Notes under the pieces: model-generated
Told to the model about the DNA's origin: nothing
What the model saw: only the letters and a program-made list of their open reading frames with translations
Database searches by the model: none
Origin: Candidatus Scalindua japonica
GTDB lineage: Bacteria > Planctomycetota > Brocadiia > Brocadiales > Scalinduaceae
NCBI RefSeq assembly: GCF_002443295.1
Contig: NZ_BAOS01000004.1
Location: 62,001-126,000, forward strand
Direction: 5' to 3'
Length of the DNA: 64,000 nucleotides
Made by a program: the position numbers and the translations under genes
Shown here: in pieces, positions 1-9,470 of the stretch
How positions within the stretch are numbered: position 1 is the stretch's first letter
Layout of the letters: each line of letters starts with the position of its first letter

Positions 1-1491
1 CTCATTATCAACAAATGCCGTATTTCTGGACGCATTGTCATCTCTGGGTTGAAACACCGTAATCAGCATCTTACGCCCTTTCAGCCAGTCTCTTGTAAGT
101 TCAAATTGTTCCTTATCACCATCCAGCCACGGTATGGCCGTATTAGCGGCAATAAACCTGTGGGACCTCACCTTTCCATCAGAACCTGCCGATGGGTCGT
201 CTGAGTCTACAAGAGGCATGTGACAGTCCCTGCACAGTTTTACTTCATCTCTGTTAAACCCCTTGTCGTTTCTACCGGAATAGTGACTGGAGAGCCATTC
301 TCCATATTGGTCCTGAAGTTTTACCCACCCCCATCTGTTTGGTTCATTTATATACTGTTTGTGACACGTTGCACAATATTCAGGAGAGTCGTAAAATTCC
401 TTTGAATACTCCTTCCTGTGCATATCCGGTGCGGTCTTTATCAAGAGGTTATTAACCGTTTCATAAAACCACCCCTCCCTGTTCTCAAAGATATACCTTT
501 CAGGAGGTGTTAAGAGATAGCTGCCACTCCCCTTTAAATGCCTGATTTTAGAGATAGCGTGGCAGACAATACACGATGAGCCCTCTTCACTGTACTTGGT
601 ATCAAATCCCTCACCCGGGTTAATACCACCGGAGAGCAGGGCTACCGGGTCATGGCAACTGCCACAATATCGTGTTGCCTCTTTCCCCTCAGTCTCAACA
701 AAATACTCTTCAGCTTTTCGGTAAAAGACATCTGTTGATGAGTAACGGTGCGCGGAAGAGTACCACTGTTTGTAGATATCTTCATGGCATCCAACACTTG
801 AACACGATCGTGAATTACCCAGCAGTCTGGCATCGATAAACTCACCGGAAGCCGTCATCGCTTCACCGGGATAAAATGGATTATCGCCATATTTCATTGT
901 ATACGCTTCTGTTCTGCCGTTTTTATACTCAATTCCTCTGTATGTAACTGACAGTAATGCAACTACCAGAAAAAGAGCAAGGCAAGAGGCAGTGGTTACT
1001 ATCAATACCTTTCCGGTATCAAAAGTGTTAGGATAATTTACATTTGCAGCGCTTTCTCTTTTTCCATTTGCCCATCTATCTCCAAACCGGGCGGTTACAA
1101 TATGTGCAACAATAATGAATATACTGGCAAAGCCCACCCATGAATGAACGTAAGACACCCAGTAATTACCTTTTTCAAACCCGACAAATGTCTGATAAGT
1201 TCCAGTAGCACATGCTATGGCAATAACAATAAAGCTTAACATCCCGACTGTTTTTCCCCTCAAATTCTTTTTATCCTGAACATCATATGAATGAATAAAA
1301 AGGTAAATGGCAAGAGGTATTATCAGAGCAAGACCAATGAATATATGAAAAAGGAGTGAATATTGATAAAAGATAGAAAAGCTATGACTAAAATACAGAT
1401 AAAGTCCTCCGGCAAAATCAAATGCAATGAGGGATGCTATGATCAAAAATACAATTAAATTCCATGATGCTGAGATTTTATTTCTAACCAT
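1..1491 (-). CDS. Membrane-anchored multihaem cytochrome c (3'-truncated by window edge)
   Basis: Reading frame opens at an ATG at 1491 and runs off the window start, so the C-terminus is missing. The first ~170 residues hold about five hydrophobic segments with histidines (cytochrome b-like, for example YVHSW and VAHIV). A periplasmic part follows with haem c sites: one CX4CH (CSSVGCH, about residue 227) and four CXXCH (CGSCH about 274, CIVCH about 308, CATCH about 373, CRDCH about 421). A membrane b-type module joined to a multihaem c domain suggests quinone-linked electron transfer across the membrane; this is inferred from architecture, and I recognise no named family. The gene is preceded by a long leader with two inverted repeats and by IS copy A. 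No strong ribosome binding site is visible. Confidence 0.85.
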   Translation of the reverse strand, partial: MVRNKISASWNLIVFLIIASLIAFDFAGGLYLYFSHSFSIFYQYSLLFHIFIGLALIIPLAIYLFIHSYDVQDKKNLRGKTVGMLSFIVIAIACATGTYQTFVGFEKGNYWVSYVHSWVGFASIFIIVAHIVTARFGDRWANGKRESAANVNYPNTFDTGKVLIVTTASCLALFLVVALLSVTYRGIEYKNGRTEAYTMKYGDNPFYPGEAMTASGEFIDARLLGNSRSCSSVGCHEDIYKQWYSSAHRYSSTDVFYRKAEEYFVETEGKEATRYCGSCHDPVALLSGGINPGEGFDTKYSEEGSSCIVCHAISKIRHLKGSGSYLLTPPERYIFENREGWFYETVNNLLIKTAPDMHRKEYSKEFYDSPEYCATCHKQYINEPNRWGWVKLQDQYGEWLSSHYSGRNDKGFNRDEVKLCRDCHMPLVDSDDPSAGSDGKVRSHRFIAANTAIPWLDGDKEQFELTRDWLKGRKMLITVFQPRDDNASRNTAFVDNE

Positions 1492-1640
1492 GATTGTTGT
1501 GAAGAAAAAGCGTTGTATTTAAATTAGCGACTTAAATGTATCTTATTGTATTACATAAAATTAAAAGGGAAATTTCTTATTCCCATAGTTATACAAATTT
1601 CTGATGAGTGTCCGCGACGCATATTATGCACACTGCAACC

Positions 1641-1657
1641 ATACCGTTAAGCGGTAT
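1641..1657. repeat. Short palindrome in cytochrome leader
   Basis: The arms ATACCG and CGGTAT are separated by 5 bases. It lies about 150 bases upstream of the cytochrome start. An operator or small hairpin is possible; no regulator is identified. Confidence 0.35.
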
Positions 1658-1727
1658 ACATTTCAAGTGGATTTTCTTGTTGATTTATCTTGTTTATACA
1701 ATTTTTCTGTCAGGAAAACAGATACTT

Positions 1728-1760
1728 TTCACCTGATAGATAAATACTGTTTCAGGTGAA
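1728..1760. repeat. 9-bp inverted repeat (TTCACCTGA / TCAGGTGAA)
   Basis: Perfect 9-bp arms at 1728-1736 and 1752-1760 with a 15-base spacer, upstream of the cytochrome gene. It could be an operator or a transcript hairpin. Confidence 0.4.
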
Positions 1761-2203
1761 TACCCCTCAACATTTTTTTCTACCAATGTTATTAAATTAA
1801 GAAATTGATTTTCGGTTTAAAAGACAAATCTCTTTTCACCTTTTTCTGTATTGAAATATTAAACAGCTCTCTATATAATCACTCATATCCGTTCGTCGTT
1901 CGCCGAATCCTAACGAATAAGGTTAGATTGTGTGAGGGACGAACCACAATCTGAACCGTTTGTTGGACAAGCCCGTTGTTTGGGTGCTATTGATTGTATA
2001 AGAAAATATCTGATGAAGATTGCTTCTCTTTTTTACCGCAGAAGCTATGAAGCCAAAGAAGTGGATTTTTCAATTGCTGTCGTCATGCTTTAGGAGCTAC
2101 AGAACATGGTTTTTCGGCCATTTTACCTCAAATTTGGGCAAACGGGGGCCATCTCGACCCGATAATGCCGTTTTTGCAAATCTTAGATGCATAGCGGATT
2201 CGA

Positions 2204-3322
2204 TTACATAACCAGAACAGCCTCCTCTTTTGTTAACTTGTAGGGGAAAGACCTGGATTTGTGTGATGGAGGTATCATCGTTTTTATGATCTTCATTATT
2301 CCTCCACAGCATTTGCACGTAAGCTTTGGACGCTCTCTGAACCAGGCTGACGACTTATTCGGGTTGATACCGGTAAGGTACTGAAGCAATGCAATCAAGC
2401 GTTTGCTATTAGGGTGGAGGAAACCAAAGTTCCGTGTTCGCCTGAAACCTTTGGGTAGAACATGCTGGAGAATCAACCTGAGAAACTGCGGGCCGGGAAG
2501 TGTTCTTGTGAGCATTTTTTTGCTCTTACTATCCTGGTAACGAAAGGTCACCTGACCATCTTTGCACGTAATAATATCTTTCTCTTGAATGACCCCTTTG
2601 TAGAGATAACGACCAAGATAGACCAGTGCCTTTTCACCGTTGCCGACAAATTTGCAATCGACGACCCATGTTTTGGGATAATTAACTGGAAGCGTAAGAG
2701 CCGCTTTGTTCACGGCATCGAGCATTTTTGCTCGAAACACTTTAGCCAGCGCTTTGTGATTGAAAAGGTACCGCGTCTTTCCTTCGCTTTTTTTGAAGCT
2801 CCAAAGCTTTTTCTTCTGATTGATGGCCCCGGCTGGCATTACCAGATGGATATGCGGGTGGTAATCGAGAGAGCGAGAGTGGGTGTGCAAAACAGTGATG
2901 GCTCCAGCGTTTCCTTGTAATACGCTGTCATTTTGGACAAAGGTTTTTACGGTTTCCCAACAACACTGTATCATTATCGAGTAAAGCAAGCGTTGATGCT
3001 GCCATGCTAATGATCGAAGCTCTTTGGGTATAGTAAAGGTGAGCATAAAATAGTCAGCAGGCACTTCTTTTTTCAGTTGACGCTCCAACCACTGCTGACA
3101 CTCATGACTCTGACAATGAGGACAATTGCGGTTACCGCAGGAGTGCGGTACAAAAACCTGTTTTTCACAGTCATTACATTGGACCAGCATGACGCGGCTT
3201 TGCGTAGTGCGACAATCCTTCATGGCTGCCAGGGCTTTGAATTGACTTGGCAGGATCGAACCATGATAAAGAGTGATAAAGTCAGCAATGAAGGTCTCAA
3301 TTATAGAGGAGAGAGATATCAT
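2204..3322 (-). CDS. IS91-family HUH transposase (copy A)
   Basis: 372 aa if started at the ATG that overlaps the recombinase stop (ATGA, 3319-3322); another ATG lies 5 codons upstream. An N-terminal zinc finger (cysteines 49, 52, 62, 67, 70) is followed by the HUH motif HPHIH (155-159) and the tyrosine region YLGRYLYK (235-242) holding the candidate nucleophiles. The phrase [12 protein letters not shown] is typical of IS91 transposases, and a second CXCC cluster sits near the C-terminus. In this family the enzyme nicks single-stranded DNA and drives rolling-circle transposition. Its protein is identical to copy B. The ATGA overlap suggests translational coupling to the recombinase. Confidence 0.92.
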   Translation of the reverse strand: MISLSSIIETFIADFITLYHGSILPSQFKALAAMKDCRTTQSRVMLVQCNDCEKQVFVPHSCGNRNCPHCQSHECQQWLERQLKKEVPADYFMLTFTIPKELRSLAWQHQRLLYSIMIQCCWETVKTFVQNDSVLQGNAGAITVLHTHSRSLDYHPHIHLVMPAGAINQKKKLWSFKKSEGKTRYLFNHKALAKVFRAKMLDAVNKAALTLPVNYPKTWVVDCKFVGNGEKALVYLGRYLYKGVIQEKDIITCKDGQVTFRYQDSKSKKMLTRTLPGPQFLRLILQHVLPKGFRRTRNFGFLHPNSKRLIALLQYLTGINPNKSSAWFRERPKLTCKCCGGIMKIIKTMIPPSHKSRSFPYKLTKEEAVLVM

Positions 3323-4226
3323 ATAACATTCCCCCATTCTATGGAAAAACCATTCATCAAATCATTAATTAATTGCAAGGCATTACGATTTGTATGAGAG
3401 GTCAGGTGGGTATATTTGGCAGTGGTTAAAATACTGTGGTGGCCGAGGATTTTTTGTACTTCAAGCAGATCAACACCCGCCTCAATCAGATGGGTTGCGT
3501 AGCTGTGTCGCAGACTGTGTGGTGTAATTTTTTTTTAATTCCACACTCCCGGGCTACCTTACGCAGAGTGGCCTGAACGCCATTTCTATTCAGAGGTGTT
3601 TTTGCCAGGTGGGCTGATTTCAAGCCACCATGACGGCCTGGAAATAGAAAGACAGGATTGCGATGAACAAGCCAAAAACGGCGTAAGAGATTCAGGGTTA
3701 CCTTTGGCAGGGGTACGAAACGGTCTTTATTGCCTTTGCTATCGCGGATATGCACCCGCATTCGCTGAGAATCGACATCGCTAACCTCAAGACGTAGTCC
3801 TTCACCCAGGCGGAGACCAAGACTGTAAAGAACAAAGTAGAAGGCCCGGTAACTGAGTTTTCTCGTCACCTGGAAAAGTTGGTGGGCTTCATTAATGGTG
3901 ACAATATCGGGCAAACGTTGCGTTTTGGGTGGTTTAATAAGATTTACTTGCTCCCAACGCTTATGAAGCACATGAGTGTAGAAAAACTTTAGTCCGTAGA
4001 GGTCTAATTTGACTGCGCTCCATGAATGGGTATTGAGGAGATTGGAAAAATAGTCAAGTAGTTGCTGTTCAGATAGATCGTGTATCTGATTGTCAAAATA
4101 ATCACCGATCCGTCGGATGGCACGTGAATAAGCCTCGATTGTTTTTGGCCGGAGTCCTTTCAAGCGTAGGTGCTTTAGATGCGTTTGGTAATTTTTGTTG
4201 AAATCGGATTGAGATAATGTTTTCAT
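3319..4226 (-). CDS. IS-borne tyrosine recombinase needing -1 frameshift (copy A)
   Basis: The zero frame runs from ATG 4226 (AGGAGG upstream) to a stop at 3486-3488, giving 246 aa that lack the catalytic C-terminus. A run of nine A on the coding strand (plus-strand T run 3528-3536) would allow a -1 shift. The product would then be 302 aa ending at 3319, with all catalytic residues of the family: R139, K164, H237-x-x-R240, H263 and Y272. The N-terminal SAM-like core-binding domain covers about residues 8-95. The same A9 occurs in copy B, so it is either programmed slippage or a defect fixed before the copies spread. Phage-integrase-like accessory genes are known in some IS91-family elements. 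Confidence 0.85.
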
Positions 4227-4360
4227 AGACCTGTAACCTCCTATTTGTTAATAGATTCACCCTCCCGTTGAGGGTGTGAGGTTACATTATATAATAAATT
4301 TCCGATTTTGGTTCTCCGCGATAGCGGCTTCGTCCAACTACATAAAGGAGATATTACTCA

Positions 4361-5419
4361 ATGAAAAAGTTACTGCTATTTACCTTTTTACTCTTTTTAC
4401 CATTTCTTTCATCCTTGATTTTCTGCACAGGATTTGTCAAAGCAGATCCACCTCCGGAAAGCACCGTTACTGAAAATAAAAAAATTGTTGTCGGTAAAGA
4501 CGTTAGCGCGCAATCTCCCAAAATATTCTTTGAAACACCAAACCACAATTTTGGACAAGTATTTAAAGGGCAGAAGGTTGAACACATATTTAAGTTTGAG
4601 AACCGGGGAATCGCAGACCTGGAAATTAAAAAAGTTAAAACCTCTTGCGGGTGTACTGCCGCAATATTATCAGACAAGATCATACCTCCCGGCGAGACCG
4701 GCGAGATCAAGACTACATTTAATACAGGTTCCTATAGAGGAAAGGTAAAGAAGAGCATAACAGTAAAGAGCAATGACCCTGATAACCTGAGTTACATGCT
4801 GACCATTTCCGGCGAGATCACTGAGTTGATAACAACAGATCCCAAAAGAATCAATTTCGGCTCAGTATACATTGGAGTGAAAACAGAAAAGACCATTACT
4901 GTCACGTCAGACTCTGATTTCAAGATAAATAAAGTCGCGCCTTCAACACCCTTACTAAACGCCTCCATTACGGAAGTAAATGCCAACAAGTACACTATTA
5001 AAGTGACATCAAAAGGCAGCGATAAGATAGGTAGATTCAGTGGGGTTATAAACCTGGAAACTGACAATTCGCTTCAGCCAAAAGTTACAATACCGGTATT
5101 CGGTGAAATAACAGGAGATATTACCACCTACCCTAAGAGAATCTATTATGGTAAGGTTAAAAAAGGAGAGGGAAGAGTCCAGAAAGTTTTCGTTAAATTG
5201 AACAAAGAGAACATTCAAATATCAGGAGTTAAAATAAATCCGGATTATCTAAGCGCTGAAATCATTGAAAACTATAAGAAAAACAATTTGCAATTTCTGA
5301 TTGAAGTACGATTACATGAAAATGCTGCAGTTGGTAAATTAAACGGATTACTTGAGATCAACACAAGCAGTAAGGTGCAACCTGTCATTAAAGTACCAAT
5401 CGTGGGTGAAGTGACCTAA
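4361..5419 (+). CDS. Exported DUF1573 (Ig-like/HYDIN-type) repeat protein
   Basis: 352 aa with a signal peptide (hydrophobic residues about 5-25) and AAGGAG at 4345-4350. Residues about 48-145 form a DUF1573 domain with the hallmark SCGCT. Two more related modules follow, each opening with a phrase such as PKRINFG or PKRIYYG, at about 152-250 and 250-352. DUF1573 domains are beta-sandwiches common in planctomycete and Bacteroidetes exported proteins; the function is not established. The start lies 22 bp after IS copy A, so present expression may depend on the IS. Confidence 0.9.
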   Translation: MKKLLLFTFLLFLPFLSSLIFCTGFVKADPPPESTVTENKKIVVGKDVSAQSPKIFFETPNHNFGQVFKGQKVEHIFKFENRGIADLEIKKVKTSCGCTAAILSDKIIPPGETGEIKTTFNTGSYRGKVKKSITVKSNDPDNLSYMLTISGEITELITTDPKRINFGSVYIGVKTEKTITVTSDSDFKINKVAPSTPLLNASITEVNANKYTIKVTSKGSDKIGRFSGVINLETDNSLQPKVTIPVFGEITGDITTYPKRIYYGKVKKGEGRVQKVFVKLNKENIQISGVKINPDYLSAEIIENYKKNNLQFLIEVRLHENAAVGKLNGLLEINTSSKVQPVIKVPIVGEVT

Positions 5420-5952
5420 ACCAGACAAGCGGGAAAAGCAGAAATCCGAAGCACGCAATTCGATAAAATCCGAATATCAAATAAAGTCGGTTGCATCCGG
5501 TTAGGTTTTTGCGCATACCTCGTTTGTCATACCCGAATTCCTTTATCGGGTATCCAGACGGTTCGTTTAATCCGGATTCCCGCTAAAAGCTTGCTTGCCC
5601 GTTTCCTGCCGTTCCTGCTTTCCTTAGCGGTTATTTTTCAGAATATACAATAATTACCATATTGAAAGATTGGAAGAGCTTCTTCCTCCTGCTGTAAACA
5701 TTTTACTATTTGATACTAAAGCCTCATACATTTGTGGTTTTTACGTAGGAATTATACCCATTACAAAGTTGTTTTAGGAATTTCAGGACAGGAGTTTGCC
5801 TGAAATTTTGGTTTTTCGATTGAACAAAACCAGAGGCATAGCAATGCTAAGTCGAGGATTTTGTGATTGAGAAAAATCTATAAATTCTGGTGAAATCTGG
5901 TAATGAAAACCGAAAACCAATTCGTGATGGGTATACTATTATAGAACTGACA
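5420..5952. other. Repeat-rich non-coding stretch
   Basis: No intact gene. It holds a truncated member of the CATCCGGTTAGGTTTTT repeat family (about 5483-5560), one arm of an AGCGGTTATT repeat (about 5601-5635), a duplicated vapC fragment (5655-5738), and a possible MITE of about 190 bp bounded by inverted ATACCCAT arms near 5754 and 5930. Inside that lies a hairpin with arms AATTTCAGG and CCTGAAATT. Confidence 0.6.
5655..5738 (+). pseudogene. Duplicated internal fragment of the vapC gene
   Basis: 84 bases match 6882-6965 inside the PIN toxin gene with about two differences. No start, stop or rest of the gene is present. It is a remnant of a second toxin copy or of a local duplication. Confidence 0.85.
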
Positions 5953-6201
5953 TCACGCTTTTTTTCGACGTTGTCCGTAGTCTCCATCCGCAATCCCTCG
6001 GAATGAAAGGTCTTCATCCAAATCAGGCCAATGGACACCGAATGGTGAGATCTCAATATTATTCAACTGCCTTGCGGTCCCTTTCGCTAGACGCAAGTTT
6101 TTCGCCACAGGAAAGCGTAACTCTGCACCGCTCTTCATATAGATAATAATTTCACCGTTACGAAAACAAGCAGTACGCGGCATATCAATCAAGGTACTCA
6201 T
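5953..6201 (-). CDS. DUF2442 domain protein
   Basis: 82 aa from ATG 6201, chosen because AAGGAG lies 7-12 bases upstream; an in-frame ATG at 6258 has no such site. The C-terminal phrase IEISPFGVHWPDLDEDLS is diagnostic of DUF2442, a small family usually encoded next to DUF4160 proteins and suspected to be antitoxin-like. Here the upstream partner is present only as a broken remnant (6185-6330). The biochemical role of the family is not established. Confidence 0.85.
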   Translation of the reverse strand: MSTLIDMPRTACFRNGEIIIYMKSGAELRFPVAKNLRLAKGTARQLNNIEISPFGVHWPDLDEDLSFRGIADGDYGQRRKKA

Positions 6202-6330
6202 GCCACTTCTCCTTAATAAGTTCCTGATGTTCTTTCGCCAAATTCTAGGCCCGCGCAAGTTCCTTCACCTTCAAACCGTATGATTCCCTAAGTTCCACTT
6301 TGTTCCTCTTATCAATATTACTACATCTTA
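6185..6330 (-). pseudogene. Remnant of a DUF4160-like partner gene
   Basis: The frame upstream of and overlapping the DUF2442 start reads VELRESYGLKVKELARA, an amber codon (6245-6247), then NLAKEHQELIKEKWHEYLD and a stop at 6185-6187. The end resembles the C-terminus of one DUF4160 subtype. The start is missing and the frame is broken, so it is probably dead. The assignment rests on a short stretch and on the usual DUF4160-DUF2442 pairing. Confidence 0.5.
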
Positions 6331-6373
6331 ATTTAGTAAAAAGTAATAATCAATAGAAATTATAACAATAATC

Positions 6374-6402
6374 TTGTAATATTTGATGCAAAGCTATATT
6401 AT
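6374..6402 (+). promoter_or_regulatory. Candidate promoter of the phd/vapC operon
   Basis: TTGTAA (6374-6379) and TATTAT (6397-6402) are spaced 17 bp apart, about 50 bp before the antitoxin start. Sequence match only. Confidence 0.4.
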
Positions 6403-6451
6403 AACACTTAGTCGAAATAGTCTATAAGACCATACTGTAGAAAGGAATAAA

Positions 6452-6733
6452 ATGAGCCAAACCGTCTCGGTAGCTAAAATGAAAAGCCATCTATCTGAGT
6501 ATATTGCAAAAAGCACTTATAAAAAGGAGCGATTTATTATTACCAGGCGCAATAAACAGGTGGCAGCCTTAATAAACATTGACGATTTACATCTTATTGA
6601 ACAGAAGGAAGAACGTATGGGCCTGGCTTCCTTAATAGGAAAATGGAAACATTTTGATGAAATAGAAGAATCCCTGGAAGATATTCCAAATCTCAGAAAA
6701 AAAGGAGGAACAGGCAGAGATGTATCTCTTTGA
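6452..6733 (+). CDS. Type II antitoxin, Phd/YefM family
   Basis: 93 aa preceded by AAAGGA. The N-terminal region has the Phd/YefM pattern (VSVAKMKSHLSEYI, then RRNKQVAALI), a DNA-binding and dimerisation fold. The C-terminal tail should wrap the toxin. The gene overlaps the PIN toxin by 14 bp, the usual operon order, and the pair probably autoregulates. Such antitoxins neutralise the toxin and repress the operon. Confidence 0.92.
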   Translation: MSQTVSVAKMKSHLSEYIAKSTYKKERFIITRRNKQVAALINIDDLHLIEQKEERMGLASLIGKWKHFDEIEESLEDIPNLRKKGGTGRDVSL

Positions 6734-7124
6734 TACGGACACGATAACAGGCGTATTAAAGAAATCTCCTTTTCCCGGATTAGTTAAAAAACTACAAAAA
6801 CTCAAGAAATCCAACCAATTTATTTCAACTATAACTATTTCTGAAATAGTATATGGAGCATATAAAAGCGCCCGACCAGACTACCATATTGAAAGATTGG
6901 AAGAGCTTCTTCTTCCTGCTGTAAACATTTTACTATTTGATACTAAAGCCTCATATATTTGTGGTAGATTAAGAGCGGAGTTGCAACAAAAAGGCATGGC
7001 CCTTTCACTGGCAGACCTGCAAATTGCCTCTATCGCCATTGCAAATGATTTAATCCTGATTACCGGAAATACGAAACACTTTAAGAGAATAGACATATTA
7101 CAGATTGATAATTGGCTGAAATAA
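6720..7124 (+). CDS. vapC: VapC-like PIN-domain ribonuclease toxin
   Basis: 134 aa. It has the PIN acidic set: D5 (FDTDT), E42 (SEIVYG) and D99 (SLADLQIA), with TGNTKHF at 115-121 where a fourth acidic or polar residue sits (N117). Family members are Mg-dependent RNases that cut tRNA or rRNA and are held by the cognate antitoxin, here the overlapping Phd-like gene. A stray 84-base copy of codons about 55-82 lies at 5655-5738. Confidence 0.92.
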   Translation: MYLFDTDTITGVLKKSPFPGLVKKLQKLKKSNQFISTITISEIVYGAYKSARPDYHIERLEELLLPAVNILLFDTKASYICGRLRAELQQKGMALSLADLQIASIAIANDLILITGNTKHFKRIDILQIDNWLK

Positions 7125-7130
7125 TTGAAT

Positions 7131-7225
7131 AATAACCGCTAAGGAAATCAGGAAAAAAGCAAAAAGAACACTCTTTCGGCTTTATTATTGACTTCCTGCC
7201 GTTCCTGCTTTCCTCAGCGGTTATT
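7131..7225. repeat. Inverted repeat after vapC (AATAACCGCT / AGCGGTTATT)
   Basis: 10-bp perfect arms at 7131-7140 and 7216-7225, extended with mismatches by AAGGAAA and TTTCCTC. The right-arm phrase CCTGCTTTCC(T/C)(T/C)AGCGGT recurs near 5615 and 8855, so this is a small dispersed repeat; the hairpin could also end vapC transcripts. Confidence 0.6.
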
Positions 7226-7442
7226 TACTATTATTGAATTTATTCTATAATGTGCTCAGGCAAGTATGAACTACAGGAAGAGGAAGTTGGAGCACAATTT
7301 TTTTTTTAGGCATCTATTCTTTACTGGCCCTGCGGCTTCTTGCCCGACGTGATGTTTGGCGGGAGCGTGATTACTTTCTTTTTTTATTGGTCTAATAAAT
7401 CCCAAAGTGGAATTCGTAAACCTTTCGTCATTCGTCCTTATT
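7226..7442. other. Non-coding stretch
   Basis: No gene seen between the hairpin and the surface-protein fragment. Confidence 0.5.
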
Positions 7443-8573
7443 CTAACCACTGACATCTTCTGCTACATTAATTACTCCAGCAGTTTCCTGATAGTTGTCA
7501 GAAGTCTTTTCTTTAATTGTTTCTTTGTCATGTTGCTGCTCAGGTATTGAAAAATCCACCTTATGAGTATTGAACTCTTTGCTTATAATCTGAAGTTCTT
7601 CCTTCTTCAATTTTACTTTACTCTTCGTATTTCGTCTATCACCTTTCGTCTTTAGTCCCTCGTTTGTTATTCTCCTCCTGTTTTTCACCCTTTGCGTATC
7701 ATCTTCTTGATGCTTTACGAGTTTATCTATTGGACTCGTCTCTGACTTACCTATCTGGTAAATATTTTCCGCCTGCAATTCACCACCTGTTAAATTGAGG
7801 CTGTTAAAGTTTACACGATCAGACGTTTCTACCTTTGCGCCATTTATCACAGACAGGTTATCAAAGAAGTGTTCTCCTATGTATGTATCACCAATTGACC
7901 CAACATCTGTCAGATTATTAAGGCTATTGTCCACCGTGATTGAGGTTGCGTCATTGGACAGTAACTTAAACACTGTTGCCGGAGTGGTGCCCTGGTTTAT
8001 ATTTGGATTCAGAAATATACCGATAATTTCATTCGGCCTCCAGCTTCTTGTAGTATCCTTTAATGTATCTACCGTTAAATCTGTAGAACTACCTGTTCCT
8101 ATCGATATTAAAGGTGTTGAAAAGCCACTCGTAACTAGATTATTATTATCCACTACCAGATCACCATTTACCTGTGTTGATGATTTGAGATATACCGTAC
8201 CGGCTCCTCCGTCACTACTGGAAACGCCATTTCCTCCGTATGCTCTGATATTATTCATATTAAACCCAGACGTATCATTATAGTAAACAGCTACACGACC
8301 TCCTCCTCCGCCTCTTCCGTTTACACTGTTACCTCCATCTGCTATTATCTCTCCACTTCCCATAATCGTTTCAGCTTCTATGTATATTCCACCTCCACTA
8401 CCTGCTCCCGCAAGTACACTACTGCCACTATCACTACCATAGGAGTAGATACCTCCATCCATGCTTATACTACCAGCAACTATCCTTGCCAATCCACCTC
8501 CACTCGTACCAAACTGACCGGCTCCACTGCCCAACTCATTAGGAATTGAATAATTTAGACACGAATTTCCCAT
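7443..8573 (-). pseudogene. Fragment of a glycine-rich beta-helix-type surface protein
   Basis: 376 aa open frame. Residues 1-170 are rich in Gly, Ser and Asn with recurrent GGGG and AGSGGGIYIEAE-type phrases; 170-290 look like beta-strand repeats. The last ~90 residues change abruptly to Lys/Arg/Glu-rich sequence that does not resemble a secreted domain. There is no signal peptide. The composition suits a piece of a very large exported protein of the kind common in anammox planctomycetes. I read it as a 5'-truncated remnant with a random or rearranged 3' end. Confidence 0.55.
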
Positions 8574-9328
8574 CCTAACATCTTTAACGGGCAGGCACTA
8601 ATTTGTACGAATTTAAGTACAGTTTTTATTTCTCCCTCCGCACGCCCTGCTGTTTCTTGCCAGACAACGCAAACCACAAAAAACCTTACCATAAACCGCC
8701 TGGCTTCACCATTCTGTAGTTGCTCGATTTCTGTAGTTCGATTTCTGTAGTTGCTCGATTCATCGAGCTCCATTTGGCTACCATACACACGTCAGTCACC
8801 ATAAGCTCCATGAATGGAGCAACTACGATTCGCTGTTGTCATTTTCTTTTTCAGTAGTTTTTTCCTGCTTTCCTCAGCGGTAATTTTTAAATAAACACAA
8901 TTATTCCTCTCAGGTAATCAGGTATTACAGACAGAGACATTTGAAACAAAGAATTCATTAAGTATCTTTCCTTTGTAAGCCCTGGCACTCTGGGTAATTA
9001 CTTGTATTCCTCAACTTTAGAAACTTCCCGCCAGAATGACATTGTCGGGCTGGTTGTCGGGCTGCCGAACGAAGAGGCCTGGCAAGCCAGGTACACTTTG
9101 CTTCTTTACCCATAAAATCATCTTTTTTACACCAAATACATACCTCAAATGTGACAGATCTTGAATTGGCAGGCAATGCCTGCCCTACCTGGCTGAAAAT
9201 ATAATTGTTTCTCGTCAATTTACATGTGTTACAGTACAAAATAGTGCAGTAACTGTAGTGTCAAATGGCACATACAACAATATGTATAATGTTAAAAACA
9301 TTGACAACCTCTACCAATTGAACTAATA
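8574..9328. other. Non-coding, repeat-containing stretch between surface fragment and IS copy B
   Basis: No gene supported. Tandem GTAGTTGCTCGATT-like units lie at 8716-8763, a hairpin GCTCCAT-GA-ATGGAGC near 8805, another copy of the CCTGCTTTCCTCAGCGGT repeat near 8855, and a small GGCAGGCAATGCCTGCC palindrome near 9165. Confidence 0.55.
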
Positions 9329-9363
9329 TTGCCAAAAACATAGGGGTTGTTGGAATAATTGTT
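9329..9363 (+). repeat. 35-bp direct repeat, left flank of IS copy B
   Basis: Identical to 11751-11785 on the other side of the element. The last three bases (GTT) are shared with the element end. It begins TTGCCAAAAACATAGG. Confidence 0.9.
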
Positions 9364-9470
9364 GGACGAAGCCGCTATCGCGGAGAACAAAATCGGAAAT
9401 TTATTATATAATGTAACCTCACACCCTCAACGGGAGGGTGAATCTATTAACAAATAGGAGTTACAGGTCT

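Larger units (their letters stand above)
1492..1948. other. Intergenic region upstream of the cytochrome gene
   Basis: No gene seen. It holds two perfect inverted repeats (1641-1657 and 1728-1760) and, next to the IS end, a hairpin (about 1921-1957) whose arms read AGATTGTG and CACAATCT. The promoter of the minus-strand cytochrome gene should lie here. Confidence 0.6.
1949..4338 (-). mobile_element. IS91-like insertion sequence, copy A
   Basis: About 2.39 kb element, the reverse complement of 9361-11748 (copy B). The internal part maps one-to-one (A position = 13697 minus B position) and both proteins are identical. Small differences cluster at the two ends, including two 1-bp indels near the recombinase start. 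It carries a tyrosine recombinase followed by an IS91-type HUH transposase. No terminal inverted repeats are evident, as expected for the IS91 family. No target duplication is seen around this copy. The recombinase-side end lies only 22 bp upstream of the DUF1573 gene, so the insertion has probably cut that gene off from its original promoter. Confidence 0.9.

Noticed and set aside
2462..2920. 152-codon open frame opposite the IS91 transposase (and its twin at 10777-11235)
   Set aside because: Pure antisense shadow of the conserved transposase.
3596..3784. 62-codon open frame opposite the IS recombinase
   Set aside because: Antisense shadow of the recombinase gene, repeated in copy B.
7795..8283. 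162-codon open frame opposite the surface-protein fragment
   Set aside because: Antisense of a Gly/Ser/Asn-rich coding sequence; no independent support.
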